Shown: positions 1 to 7,030 of the stretch, piece after piece
How the letters are laid out: each line of letters starts with the position of its first letter
Numbering within the stretch: position 1 is the stretch's first letter
From: Haladaptatus litoreus
GTDB lineage: Archaea; Halobacteriota; Halobacteria; Halobacteriales; Haladaptataceae
Reading direction: 5' to 3'
Length of the DNA: 64,000 bases
Assembly (NCBI RefSeq): GCF_900156425.1
Contig: NZ_FTNO01000001.1
Coordinates: 1,054,001 to 1,118,000, forward strand
Made by a program: the position numbers and the translations under genes
The notes under the pieces: model-generated
What the model was told of the DNA's origin: nothing
Databases searched by the model: none
Seen by the model: only the letters and a program-made list of their open reading frames with translations

Positions 1-579
1 GCGCGCTCGGGAGTCGAACGTGGAGTGAGGGAGTCTCGGTGCGGGGTTCGTCAGTCCGTCTTTTTCCACGGTTCCGGCATCCACGTTCGCGATTGCGATG
101 CCGCGGTGCGCGCGGAGCGTCGCGACGAAGCGCGACCGGAAGTGTCCGGAAACATCTTCCACGTCGAACGGTTCCACCGCCAGCGACTCGTCGAACTCGT
201 CGCGGTGGTTCGGCCACGAATCGAGGGGCGGCGCGAGCAGAACGAACAGGCCGCCGCCGTCTACCGCGCCGATAACCCGACCCAATGCGTTCGGGCGGAG
301 TTCGTCGTGCGCGTCGAAAACGACCGCGTCGTGGGTGGTTCCGAGCAGGCTTCCGGCGCGGCGCTGGGTGACCTGTTCGCAGTTGAGTTCGCGCTGGGGG
401 GCGACCTGTACCGTCTCTTTGGATGGGATTCCTGCGGCGGCGAGTGCGTCTCGGGCAACCTCGTATCCAGCATCTCGGTCGCCTGCGAGGACGACCATTC
501 GTCGCTCGTTCGACTGCTGGGCCTCGTTTCGCAAGGCAGTCGCCAACGATACGTCCATAAACGGAGTTGGTCCGACCAT
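1..579 (-). CDS. tmcA: tRNA(Met) cytidine acetyltransferase TmcA, 5' part only
   Basis: An open frame on the minus strand runs off the left edge, so only 193 N-terminal residues are present. They read like the N-terminal (DUF1726-type) domain of haloarchaeal TmcA: a LAGDRDAGYEVARDAL segment near residue 33, then QRRAGSLLGTTHDAVVFDAH, a GAVDGGGLFVLLAPPLDSWP segment and an LRAHRGIAIANVDAG segment near the cut. The family makes N4-acetylcytidine in tRNA and rRNA using acetyl-CoA and ATP; the helicase and GNAT domains would lie outside the window. The first ATG is at 577-579; an in-frame ATG seven codons later (556-558) is an alternative start. No Shine-Dalgarno site is evident. Confidence 0.85.
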   Translation of the reverse strand, partial: MVGPTPFMDVSLATALRNEAQQSNERRMVVLAGDRDAGYEVARDALAAAGIPSKETVQVAPQRELNCEQVTQRRAGSLLGTTHDAVVFDAHDELRPNALGRVIGAVDGGGLFVLLAPPLDSWPNHRDEFDESLAVEPFDVEDVSGHFRSRFVATLRAHRGIAIANVDAGTVEKDGLTNPAPRLPHSTFDSRAR

Positions 580-745
580 CGCAAGGATGTTTCTCTTCGG
601 TCGAATAGTGAAAGGTCAGGAGCAGCGGCGAGGTGGGGTTAGGTGATGGCGCCAACCCGCTCGCATAGTGTTGCGGGGACCTCGCCAGATACACAGTGCA
701 TAGCATACACTAAATGCTTTGTGGTGATTGTAAAATTATAACAGT

Positions 746-1603
746 TCAACCGGAAAGCGATGCCCCCGCGTAGATGGAGACAACGAGGAATATCCAAACT
801 GCGTCCACGAAGTGCCAGTACATCGAAACCGTGCTGACGGAAGTGTCCCGTTCGGGACTGTACTGGCCGATGAGGGCGCGTCCGAGCAGAATCGTCATGA
901 GCACGATTCCGAGCGTAACGTGAAGCCCGTGGAGTCCCGTCAGGCCGAAGAACGCGCTTCCGAACACGCCGGACGTGAGCGTGAACCCTTCGTGCGCAAT
1001 GAACTCGTAGTATTCGTAGATTTGTCCGCCGAGAAAGACGACCGACAGCAGAACTGTCAGAGCGAGCAAGCCGATGAACTGCCGCCGTTTCCCGCGATGG
1101 AGTGCGACGTGTGAGAAGTGAAGCGTAACGCTACTCGTGACGAGGAGAAGCGTGTTGATGAGGACGAGCGAGTTAATCAACGGCGGAATGGTCTGGCCGG
1201 TCGGTGGCCACGCCCCCGCGCGAATGAAGAAGTAGTAGACGAACCCCGCGCCGAACGTCGCAACTTCGGTGATGAGAAACAACACCATCGCCCACCGAAG
1301 TTTCGTCGCGCCGCTTCCCTCGGTGCTCCAGTAGTGGTCAACGAATCCGTGATACAGCCACCCGTACAAGCCGACGAGAAAGACCACCGTGCTAGCGACG
1401 AAAACCGTCGCACTGGACAGCGGCGAGACGTAATCGTTTCCACCGTGACTAAGCACGTACAGTCCCGCACCGACGTACACACCGGCGACGCCGAACGCCG
1501 AAACGAACGGCCACCACGAGGCTTCGCCGAATCCCCGCGGCCAATCCTCCGGTGCCGGATGGTGCTGATGCTCCGATTCCTCCCCGACGTTTCCCCCACT
1601 CAT
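746..1603 (-). CDS. Heme-copper terminal oxidase subunit III
   Basis: 285 residues from ATG 1603, with about seven hydrophobic helices and a soluble, His-rich N-terminus (EHQHHPAPEDWPRGFGEASWWPF). Subunit III signatures are visible: the FLITEVATFGAGFVYYFF helix, a VTLHFSHVAL segment, GLTGLHGLHVTLG and SMYWHFVDAVWIFL near the C-terminus. Subunit III stabilises the aa3/ba3-type oxidase in the respiratory membrane and contains no metal centre. The open frame extends 29 codons further upstream, but that part has no family likeness, so the internal ATG is preferred. Subunits I and II are not adjacent in this window. Confidence 0.9.
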   Translation of the reverse strand: MSGGNVGEESEHQHHPAPEDWPRGFGEASWWPFVSAFGVAGVYVGAGLYVLSHGGNDYVSPLSSATVFVASTVVFLVGLYGWLYHGFVDHYWSTEGSGATKLRWAMVLFLITEVATFGAGFVYYFFIRAGAWPPTGQTIPPLINSLVLINTLLLVTSSVTLHFSHVALHRGKRRQFIGLLALTVLLSVVFLGGQIYEYYEFIAHEGFTLTSGVFGSAFFGLTGLHGLHVTLGIVLMTILLGRALIGQYSPERDTSVSTVSMYWHFVDAVWIFLVVSIYAGASLSG

Positions 1604-1732
1604 GATTTCAAAGGTGATACGTGCTGAATCCACAAAACCCTCATTCGGATTCGTCGGAACTGTTTCGGGGCGAATTTTGCGTTCGATCATCTGAACTGAA
1701 CATTTTTGTCACTGGTCTGTTTCGTTCTCGGT

Positions 1733-2272
1733 ATGCCCGGCCCCGTCTTCTGTTCCAGCGAGCGAGTCGAACTCAGAACCACCGAACGGGAGGACATAGA
1801 CCTCCTCCAACAGGCACGAAGCGACCCGGAGCTTCGGACGTCGCTGATGTTCATCCTCCCACAGACCCGCGAGCAGGTCGAGGAGTTCTACGAGAACACG
1901 GTTTCCGTGAGCAACGGGGACTCGAATTTCATCGTCTGCGTCGATGGCGAACCAATCGGCGAAGCGAGTTTGTTCGACATCGAACGCGACCACGGCACGA
2001 TTGCCTACTGGCTGGACGCCGACTACAGAGGCAACGGATACGCGACAGAAGCGGTTTCCCTGCTCTTGGATTACGCCTTCGACACGAGAGGTCTGCATCG
2101 GGTCGTCGCAAAAATCGGGGATTTTAACGACGGTTCGCAGGCACTCATCGAACGATTGGGCTTTACACAGGAAGGTCGGCTCCGTGACCACCTCTTTTCG
2201 CAGGGCAAGTATCGGGACGTGTTTTTCTACGGTCTGCTCCGCGACGAGTGGACGAGCAACTCAGACGACTGA
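1733..2272 (+). CDS. GNAT-family N-acetyltransferase, RimJ/RimL-like
   Basis: 179 residues from ATG 1733. The fold is recognisable from the N-terminal strand VELRTTEREDIDLLQQAR, the acetyl-CoA binding stretch WLDADYRGNGYATEA (an R-x-x-G-x-G/A-type loop) around residues 95-110, and the C-terminal LIERLGFTQEGRLRDHLF that typifies ribosomal-protein and small-molecule acetyltransferases of the RimJ/RimL group. Substrate cannot be told from sequence. It is divergent from cox subunit III, with about 130 bases between the two starts. An upstream ATG at 1706 is possible but adds a hydrophobic peptide not typical of the family. Confidence 0.85.
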   Translation: MPGPVFCSSERVELRTTEREDIDLLQQARSDPELRTSLMFILPQTREQVEEFYENTVSVSNGDSNFIVCVDGEPIGEASLFDIERDHGTIAYWLDADYRGNGYATEAVSLLLDYAFDTRGLHRVVAKIGDFNDGSQALIERLGFTQEGRLRDHLFSQGKYRDVFFYGLLRDEWTSNSDD

Positions 2273-2354
2273 CGAGAACTACCGGAAATCGACCGTTACA
2301 ACCGCATGTGCAAGCGTGGCACCCCGTCATTCATTTGAAAGCGTTTTTATGGGG

Positions 2355-2440
2355 GCATCATCAACTCAAGGGTACAACCTGCGTGGGGTTGATGATGCTC
2401 CTAGCCGCACAGGACTTCGAACGGCAGGGGAGCCTGAGCC
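2355..2440 (+). promoter_or_regulatory. Structured leader upstream of the L7Ae ribosomal operon
   Basis: A perfect 11-base inverted repeat (2355-2365 with 2388-2398; GCATCATCAAC / GTTGATGATGC) precedes rpl7ae. Its right arm contains a C-box-like TGATGA (2390-2395), and a D-box-like CTGA lies at 2434-2437, each flanked by bases that can pair (GCTCC 2397-2401 with GGAGC 2429-2433). The right arm can therefore pair either upstream or downstream. An AT-rich box (GTTTTTAT, about 2342-2349) is the likely TATA element. A real leader is supported by AGGTGA about ten bases before the ATG. L7Ae binds kink-turns and autoregulation through such motifs is known in archaea; function here is inference. Confidence 0.4.
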
Positions 2441-2464
2441 AGCACGTAGGATAGGTGAACAACC

Positions 2465-2827
2465 ATGCCAGTATATGTCAACTATGACGTCCCAGCCGAC
2501 CTTCAAGACCGAGCGCTCGACGCGCTCGAGGTCGCACGGGACACGGGAACCGTAAAGAAAGGAACCAACGAAACGACCAAGGCAGTCGAACGCGGCAACG
2601 CCGACCTCATCTACGTCGCAGAAGACGTTCAGCCGGAAGAAATCGTCATGCACCTGCCAGAACTCGCCGACGAGAAGGGTATCTCCTTCGTCTTCGTCGA
2701 GACGCAGGACGATGTCGGTCACGCGGCCGGACTCGAAGTCGGCAGTGCCGCCGCCGCCATCGTTGACGCTGGCGAAGCCAGCGACGACGTGGATGACATC
2801 GCCTCGAAGGTCGAGGAACTTCGGTGA
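2465..2827 (+). CDS. rpl7ae: Ribosomal protein L7Ae
   Basis: 120 residues, full length for archaeal L7Ae. The kink-turn binding region is visible as [18 protein letters not shown] (about residues 31-48), followed by [17 protein letters not shown] and the C-terminal [16 protein letters not shown]7Ae is a 50S component and also a subunit of box C/D and H/ACA RNPs and of RNase P in archaea. It is first in an operon with S28e, L24e and ndk: the S28e start is 11 bases after its stop. The start is supported by an AGGTGA site, unusual among the mostly leaderless genes here. Confidence 0.97.
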   Translation: MPVYVNYDVPADLQDRALDALEVARDTGTVKKGTNETTKAVERGNADLIYVAEDVQPEEIVMHLPELADEKGISFVFVETQDDVGHAAGLEVGSAAAAIVDAGEASDDVDDIASKVEELR

Positions 2828-2838
2828 GGTGACTCACG

Positions 2839-3066
2839 ATGAGTGCTGAAGAGACCGGACAGGAGGACTCCACCTCCGCCGAGGTCATCGAAATCGTCGG
2901 TAAGACGGGGATGCACGGCGAGGCCATGCAGGTCAAATGCCGCATCCGCGAGGGAGAAAACCAAGGGCGTATCATCACGCGCAACTGTCTCGGCCCCGTC
3001 CGCGAGGGCGACGTGCTTCAGTTGCGTGAAACCGCACGCGAGGCAGACTCCATCGGAGGACAATAA
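2839..3066 (+). CDS. rps28e: 30S ribosomal protein S28e
   Basis: 75 residues, normal for archaeal S28e. Core elements: [26 protein letters not shown] followed by [19 protein letters not shown], the OB-fold of the family, and a short charged C-terminal tail ([13 protein letters not shown]). A GAGGTGA site lies a few bases upstream of the ATG. The stop codon overlaps the ATG of L24e (3066), indicating translational coupling within the rpl7ae operon. Confidence 0.97.
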   Translation: MSAEETGQEDSTSAEVIEIVGKTGMHGEAMQVKCRIREGENQGRIITRNCLGPVREGDVLQLRETAREADSIGGQ

Positions 3067-3257
3067 TGCCACAAACACGAGAGTGTGACTACTGCGGCGA
3101 CGACATCGAACCCGGCACGGGAACGATGTTCGTCCGCACGGACGGAACGACCATTCACTACTGCTCCAGCAAATGCGAGAAGAACGCCAACCTCGGTCGC
3201 GAACCGCGCGACCTCGAATGGACGGCGGACGGCCAAGCACAGAGTGGTAGCGAATGA
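3066..3257 (+). CDS. rpl24e: 50S ribosomal protein L24e
   Basis: 63 residues with the L24e zinc-finger pattern: [13 protein letters not shown] near the start and [10 protein letters not shown] about 25 residues later (four cysteines). The [11 protein letters not shown] stretch between them is typical. Start ATG 3066 shares one base with the S28e stop and is preceded by GGAGGA inside the end of S28e. Its own end overlaps the ndk start by four bases (ATGA), so translation is probably coupled along the whole operon. Confidence 0.97.
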   Translation: MPQTRECDYCGDDIEPGTGTMFVRTDGTTIHYCSSKCEKNANLGREPRDLEWTADGQAQSGSE

Positions 3258-3712
3258 GCGAGCGAACCTTCGTGATGGTCAAGCCGGACGGCGTTCAGCG
3301 CGGCCTCATCGGGGACATCGTCTCCCGATTCGAAGACCGCGGTCTGAAGATGGTCGGCGGCAAGTTCATGCAGATCAGCGAAGAGCTCGCCCACGACCAC
3401 TACGGTGAACACGAGGGCAAACCGTTCTTCGACGGCCTCGTTGACTTCATCACGTCCGGCCCAGTCTTCGCGATGGTCTGGGAAGGACAGGACGCAACGC
3501 AACAGGTTCGCCGAATGATGGGCGAAACCGACCCCGCCGAATCCGCCCCGGGCACTATCCGCGGCGACTTCGGACTCGACCTCGGCCGGAACGTCATTCA
3601 CGGTTCGGACCACGAGGACGAGGGTGCGAACGAGCGCGAAATCGACCTGTTCTTCGACGAAGCAGAACTGGTCGATTACGAGAAAATCGACGCCGAGTGG
3701 CTGTACGAGTAA
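3254..3712 (+). CDS. ndk: Nucleoside diphosphate kinase
   Basis: 152 residues, the standard NDK length. The N-terminal [21 protein letters not shown] and the active-site segment [23 protein letters not shown] loop (with catalytic His in NVIHGSD, about residue 115) are both present. The enzyme equalises NTP and NDP pools by a phospho-histidine ping-pong mechanism. Linkage of ndk behind L7Ae-S28e-L24e is a common haloarchaeal arrangement and couples nucleotide supply with ribosome synthesis. The ATG overlaps the stop of rpl24e. Confidence 0.97.
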   Translation: MSERTFVMVKPDGVQRGLIGDIVSRFEDRGLKMVGGKFMQISEELAHDHYGEHEGKPFFDGLVDFITSGPVFAMVWEGQDATQQVRRMMGETDPAESAPGTIRGDFGLDLGRNVIHGSDHEDEGANEREIDLFFDEAELVDYEKIDAEWLYE

Positions 3713-3868
3713 GTCACGACTGGCTTCGATTCAATTTCATTTCTGCGGACGTTGATGATAGTACCGAAGAGAGATGGGTACGGACAGTCATGGTCTCCGC
3801 GGAGCGCGACTTCTTTCGTTTGCCAGGTATTTCAGCAGACTCGGGAGTAACGATAGTTCGGTCGAAAC

Positions 3869-4750
3869 TTAGCCACGGATAGTCGCATCGGCGCGTTCGG
3901 CATTTGACGGAACAAAGATTTCGGTGTCGATGTCTTTCGTGGTGCCGGGGCTGACGACCCCCTCGGTATAGGTGTGGCTGGAGATGACGGAATTCGCTTC
4001 GTCGTACAACGAAATGACAGCCTCGACTTCGGTTGCTTCACCCTCGTTTGTGATGCTGAGTTCGGCGCGGGCAAGTTGGTCGTCGATGATATCGACATCG
4101 ACCTCGTTGCCGTCCTCGTCGTAGAATTCGATTCGGTTCAGAGTGAGAAGCGTCTCTCTGCCGCCGATGTATCGGAAGAGTCGTTGTGATATGTCTTCGT
4201 AGATTCTGTCCCCCTCGGTACCGTCCTCGAAGAGAGCACCAATCGGGTTGAGGTCGGCACGCAGGTCGCTGGCGATAGTGGTGCGGTTCCTCGTGTTGGT
4301 TTTCAGTCGAAGGTAGTCGCTGATGAATGGGTCGAACTCCTTCGGAAGGTCACCGTCGTACATGTCGGCGTAAGCCCGGAGTTCGGCGTCGAAGTTGAGC
4401 AACGGCGGAAGGGGTGCGGAGGCTTTTTCTGCAGGCACCCACGGTCTGGCAGTCGTTCTGTGGTCGTCGGACTCGCTGGTGGTGGTCGTGGTGTCCCGCT
4501 CGAAGTAATCGAGACTGTCGAGAAGGAAGGCGAAGATGGCGCTGAGAACGGTGACGAACAGCACTCCTGCCGTGAGCAGATACGAGATTGGGGTTGGGAG
4601 CGTGAATTGGAACAGCGCGATGAACACGCAGGTCACCATTCCAACGACGAGGAGAAACGACCCGAGATTGGGGTTTTTCCCCGTAAGAAACTCGATATTG
4701 TCGAGGAATGTTGATTCGGTTTCCGTGTCGGTAGTTTCAGGTTGGCTCAT
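3869..4750 (-). CDS. Membrane-anchored protein of unknown function
   Basis: 293 residues. After a Thr/Glu-rich cytoplasmic head there are two adjacent hydrophobic helices (about residues 30-50 and 55-77), then a Thr-rich linker and a roughly 200-residue soluble region. The last third (RAELSITNEGEATEVEAVISLYDEAN... VVSPGTTKDIDTEIFVPSNA) looks like a beta-sandwich adhesion or LEA14-like domain. I do not recognise the family. The next gene leftwards of its start (4778-5005, same strand) encodes another small membrane protein and would be co-transcribed. Confidence 0.7.
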   Translation of the reverse strand: MSQPETTDTETESTFLDNIEFLTGKNPNLGSFLLVVGMVTCVFIALFQFTLPTPISYLLTAGVLFVTVLSAIFAFLLDSLDYFERDTTTTTSESDDHRTTARPWVPAEKASAPLPPLLNFDAELRAYADMYDGDLPKEFDPFISDYLRLKTNTRNRTTIASDLRADLNPIGALFEDGTEGDRIYEDISQRLFRYIGGRETLLTLNRIEFYDEDGNEVDVDIIDDQLARAELSITNEGEATEVEAVISLYDEANSVISSHTYTEGVVSPGTTKDIDTEIFVPSNAERADATIRG

Positions 4751-4777
4751 TGTTATTCTGGTCGGGTTATCGGTGAA

Positions 4778-5005
4778 TTACCCCGTAACGTCGGCTTTTT
4801 GCATATTGGCAGCACGCTGGAGCACTTGGACGAGGTGCGCAACCCAGAGGCCAGCAGTGAATCCGAACAGAGTACCGACAGTCGTGATGCGAATGGATTC
4901 TTCGAGCGGTGCGAATGCGGTGAGGACGCACAGCGTCCCAAAAATGAGCATGAGACTGTATTGGACGCGCGTGGCCCGGTTCGCTCGTCGTATCTCCTCG
5001 AGCAT
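4778..5005 (-). CDS. Small membrane protein, unknown
   Basis: 75 residues from ATG 5005, or 91 if the upstream ATG at 5053 is used. Two hydrophobic helices are visible (SLMLIFGTLCVLTAFAP and TTVGTLFGFTAGLWVAHLV) after a basic N-terminal MLEEIRRANRATR. It is co-directional with the membrane protein at 3869-4750, 27 bases apart, so the two form a likely operon. No function can be assigned. Confidence 0.6.
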   Translation of the reverse strand: MLEEIRRANRATRVQYSLMLIFGTLCVLTAFAPLEESIRITTVGTLFGFTAGLWVAHLVQVLQRAANMQKADVTG

Positions 5006-5139
5006 AATCAGAGCGTGTAGGCGTCTCAGAGGGTTAACTCTACTGCCCAGCAAAATTATAGATTATCTGTTAGTTAGTGTAGTAGTTAGAATGAGATGGT
5101 GCTATTGCACCCCCATGCCACCGAGAGGCAGAAATCTTG

Positions 5140-5198
5140 GGTACGGTATAGGCAATATTTGCCGCAACCCACCACGCCACGCCCTTTGCTACCGTACC
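5140..5198 (+). promoter_or_regulatory. Inverted repeat upstream of the selenium-binding-protein gene
   Basis: GGTACGGTA (5140-5148) and its exact reverse complement TACCGTACC (5190-5198) flank 41 bases. The right arm ends 22 bases before the ATG at 5221, which is itself preceded by a purine-rich GGGGGAGGG Shine-Dalgarno-like stretch. The pair may be a regulator binding site or a leader stem. Confidence 0.35.
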
Positions 5199-5220
5199 AC
5201 ATTTTTGAGGGGGAGGGAAA

Positions 5221-6624
5221 ATGAGCGACACGGAATCACCCGAAAGCGGAGCGCACGAGCACCACGAACACCACCACGACGTAGAGGGGCCGGGGTACGC
5301 CACGCCGCAGGCCGCAATCGAGCAGGCCGAGCGCGAGAAAATCGCGTATGTCCCGTCGCTGTACGTCGGCACGGACGTTGACGCGCCGGATTTCCTGTCG
5401 GTCGTGGACGTTGACCCGGATTCAGATACCTACTGTGAGGTCATCGACAGGATGGAGATGCCGAACAAGGGCGACGAACTGCACCACTTCGGTTGGAACG
5501 CCTGCTCGTCGTCCTGCCACGTCGAGGGACTGGAACGACGACACCTCGTCGTGCCGGGCCAGCGGTCGTCCCGACTGCACATCGTGGACACGAAAAACCG
5601 CGAAAATCCTGAAATCGTTAAAGTCATCGAACCAGAGGATGTGTACGAGTACGACCTTTCCGCGCCGCATACGGTTCACTGCATTCCGGACGGTGAGATT
5701 CTCGTCTCGATGCTTGGGAACAAAGACGGCGACTTGCCGGGGGGCTTCCTCGAACTGAACGACGATTTTGAAATCGTAGGTCGGTGGGACCCACCGGGTG
5801 AAATCGGCATGAACTACGACTTCTGGTATCAGCCCCGGTACAACGTGATGGTTTCGAGCGAATGGGCCGCTCCGAAAACCTACTATCCCGGCTTCGATTT
5901 GGAAGACGTGGAGAAAGGCAACTACGGCCACAAAATCAACATCTGGGACTGGGAAAATGGAACCGTCGAGCAAACCATCGACTTGGGTGAAGAGGGTCTG
6001 ATTCCGCTGGAAGTCAGATTCCTCCACAGCCCCGAGGCCGCCCATGGCTACGTCGGCGCGGCGCTATCCTCGAACATGTTCCACTTCTACGAGCGCGAAA
6101 AGGAGTGGTTCGCGGAGAAGGTCATCGACGTGGAACCGCGCGAACACGAGGACTGGGACATGCCGGTTCCGGGCCTCATCACCGACCTCGTCGTGTCGAT
6201 GGACGACCGCTACCTGTTCTTCTCGAACTGGCTCCACGGCGACGTCCGGATGTACGACGTGAGCGACCCGAAAAATCCGCGATTGGCAGACCAACTATGG
6301 GCGGGCGGCCTGTTCGGCCCGCGACACCCGACTGGAGAAGACGACCGAGAAGTCATCGCCGGGCCGCAGATGCTTCAGTTGTCCATCGACGGTGAGCGAC
6401 TCTACTGGACGACGTCGTTGTTCTCCACGTGGGACAACCAGTTCTACCCCGAGGAGGCAGAACGCGGTTCCGTGATGCTGAAAGCCGACGTGAACCCGCG
6501 GAAGGGGACGATGACCTTGGACGAGGATTTCCTCGTGGACTTCGGCGAGATGCCGAATGGCCCGGCCCGAGCGCACGAGATTCGATGGCCGGACGGCGAC
6601 TGCACCAGCGACGTGTGGCAGTGA
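5221..6624 (+). CDS. Selenium-binding protein 56 family / methanethiol oxidase
   Basis: 467 residues, full length for the SELENBP1/MtoX family, a beta-propeller. Visible signatures: YATPQAAIEQAEREKIAYVPSLY, the metal or substrate site GWNACSSSCH (Cys95, Cys99, His100), DLSAPHTVHCIPDGEILVSMLG, MNYDFWYQPRYNVMVSSEWAAP and DDRYLFFSNWLHGDVRMYD. Characterised members oxidise methanethiol to formaldehyde, H2S and H2O2 and bind copper. A His-rich stretch (AHEHHEHHH, residues 11-19) at the N-terminus could bind metal. It lacks a signal peptide, so it is probably cytoplasmic. The downstream ferredoxin gene starts 10 bases after its stop. Confidence 0.88.
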   Translation: MSDTESPESGAHEHHEHHHDVEGPGYATPQAAIEQAEREKIAYVPSLYVGTDVDAPDFLSVVDVDPDSDTYCEVIDRMEMPNKGDELHHFGWNACSSSCHVEGLERRHLVVPGQRSSRLHIVDTKNRENPEIVKVIEPEDVYEYDLSAPHTVHCIPDGEILVSMLGNKDGDLPGGFLELNDDFEIVGRWDPPGEIGMNYDFWYQPRYNVMVSSEWAAPKTYYPGFDLEDVEKGNYGHKINIWDWENGTVEQTIDLGEEGLIPLEVRFLHSPEAAHGYVGAALSSNMFHFYEREKEWFAEKVIDVEPREHEDWDMPVPGLITDLVVSMDDRYLFFSNWLHGDVRMYDVSDPKNPRLADQLWAGGLFGPRHPTGEDDREVIAGPQMLQLSIDGERLYWTTSLFSTWDNQFYPEEAERGSVMLKADVNPRKGTMTLDEDFLVDFGEMPNGPARAHEIRWPDGDCTSDVWQ

Positions 6625-6634
6625 GCGAACGACA

Positions 6635-6964
6635 GTGAGCGACCGACACCGAATCGAACTTCACTGGCGAGGACGAGACAGACGAACCGAAATCGTCCGC
6701 ACCGAGAGCGACGAATCGGTTCTCGACGCGGCGGAACGGGCCGGAATCGGCCTTCCGTTCGGCTGTCGAACCGGCGCGTGTGCGACCTGTACCGGACGAC
6801 TGCTTACGGGGAAAATCGAGCATCTGCGGCCACCGAGAGGATTGAAAAGCGATTCGGAAGAGGACGGATACGTTTTGCTCTGCATTGCGCGAGCGAAGTC
6901 GGATTGCGAAATCGAAGTCGGCAGCGACGTGCAGACTGACCTCGTGACGAACCCGTGGAAGTGA
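6635..6964 (+). CDS. [2Fe-2S] ferredoxin
   Basis: 109 residues from GTG 6635. The plant-type [2Fe-2S] binding loop is plain: GCRTGACATC gives C-x4-C-x2-C, and the fourth ligand lies in VLLCIARAKSDCEIEV. The upstream part ESVLDAAERAGIGLPF is the typical lead-in to the cluster. GTG is chosen because the longer open frame reads through the end of the previous gene and has no family likeness. It lies 10 bases behind the selenium-binding-protein gene and is likely its electron-transfer partner or co-regulated. Confidence 0.9.
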   Translation: MSDRHRIELHWRGRDRRTEIVRTESDESVLDAAERAGIGLPFGCRTGACATCTGRLLTGKIEHLRPPRGLKSDSEEDGYVLLCIARAKSDCEIEVGSDVQTDLVTNPWK

Positions 6965-6995
6965 CCGGCAATCGACTCCCCCTTATTTCAGGATG

Positions 6996-7009
6996 ACGAT
7001 ATTTATATC
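6996..7009 (+). promoter_or_regulatory. Promoter box of the acylase gene, palindromic
   Basis: CGATATTTATATCG is a perfect inverted repeat (6-2-6) containing a TATA-like ATTTATA. Its centre is about 28 bases before the ATG at 7031, right for a leaderless haloarchaeal transcript. The symmetry could be chance for an A/T-rich box or a repressor site on the promoter. Confidence 0.5.
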
Positions 7010-7030
7010 GCCCACGCCACACGTTGTGAT

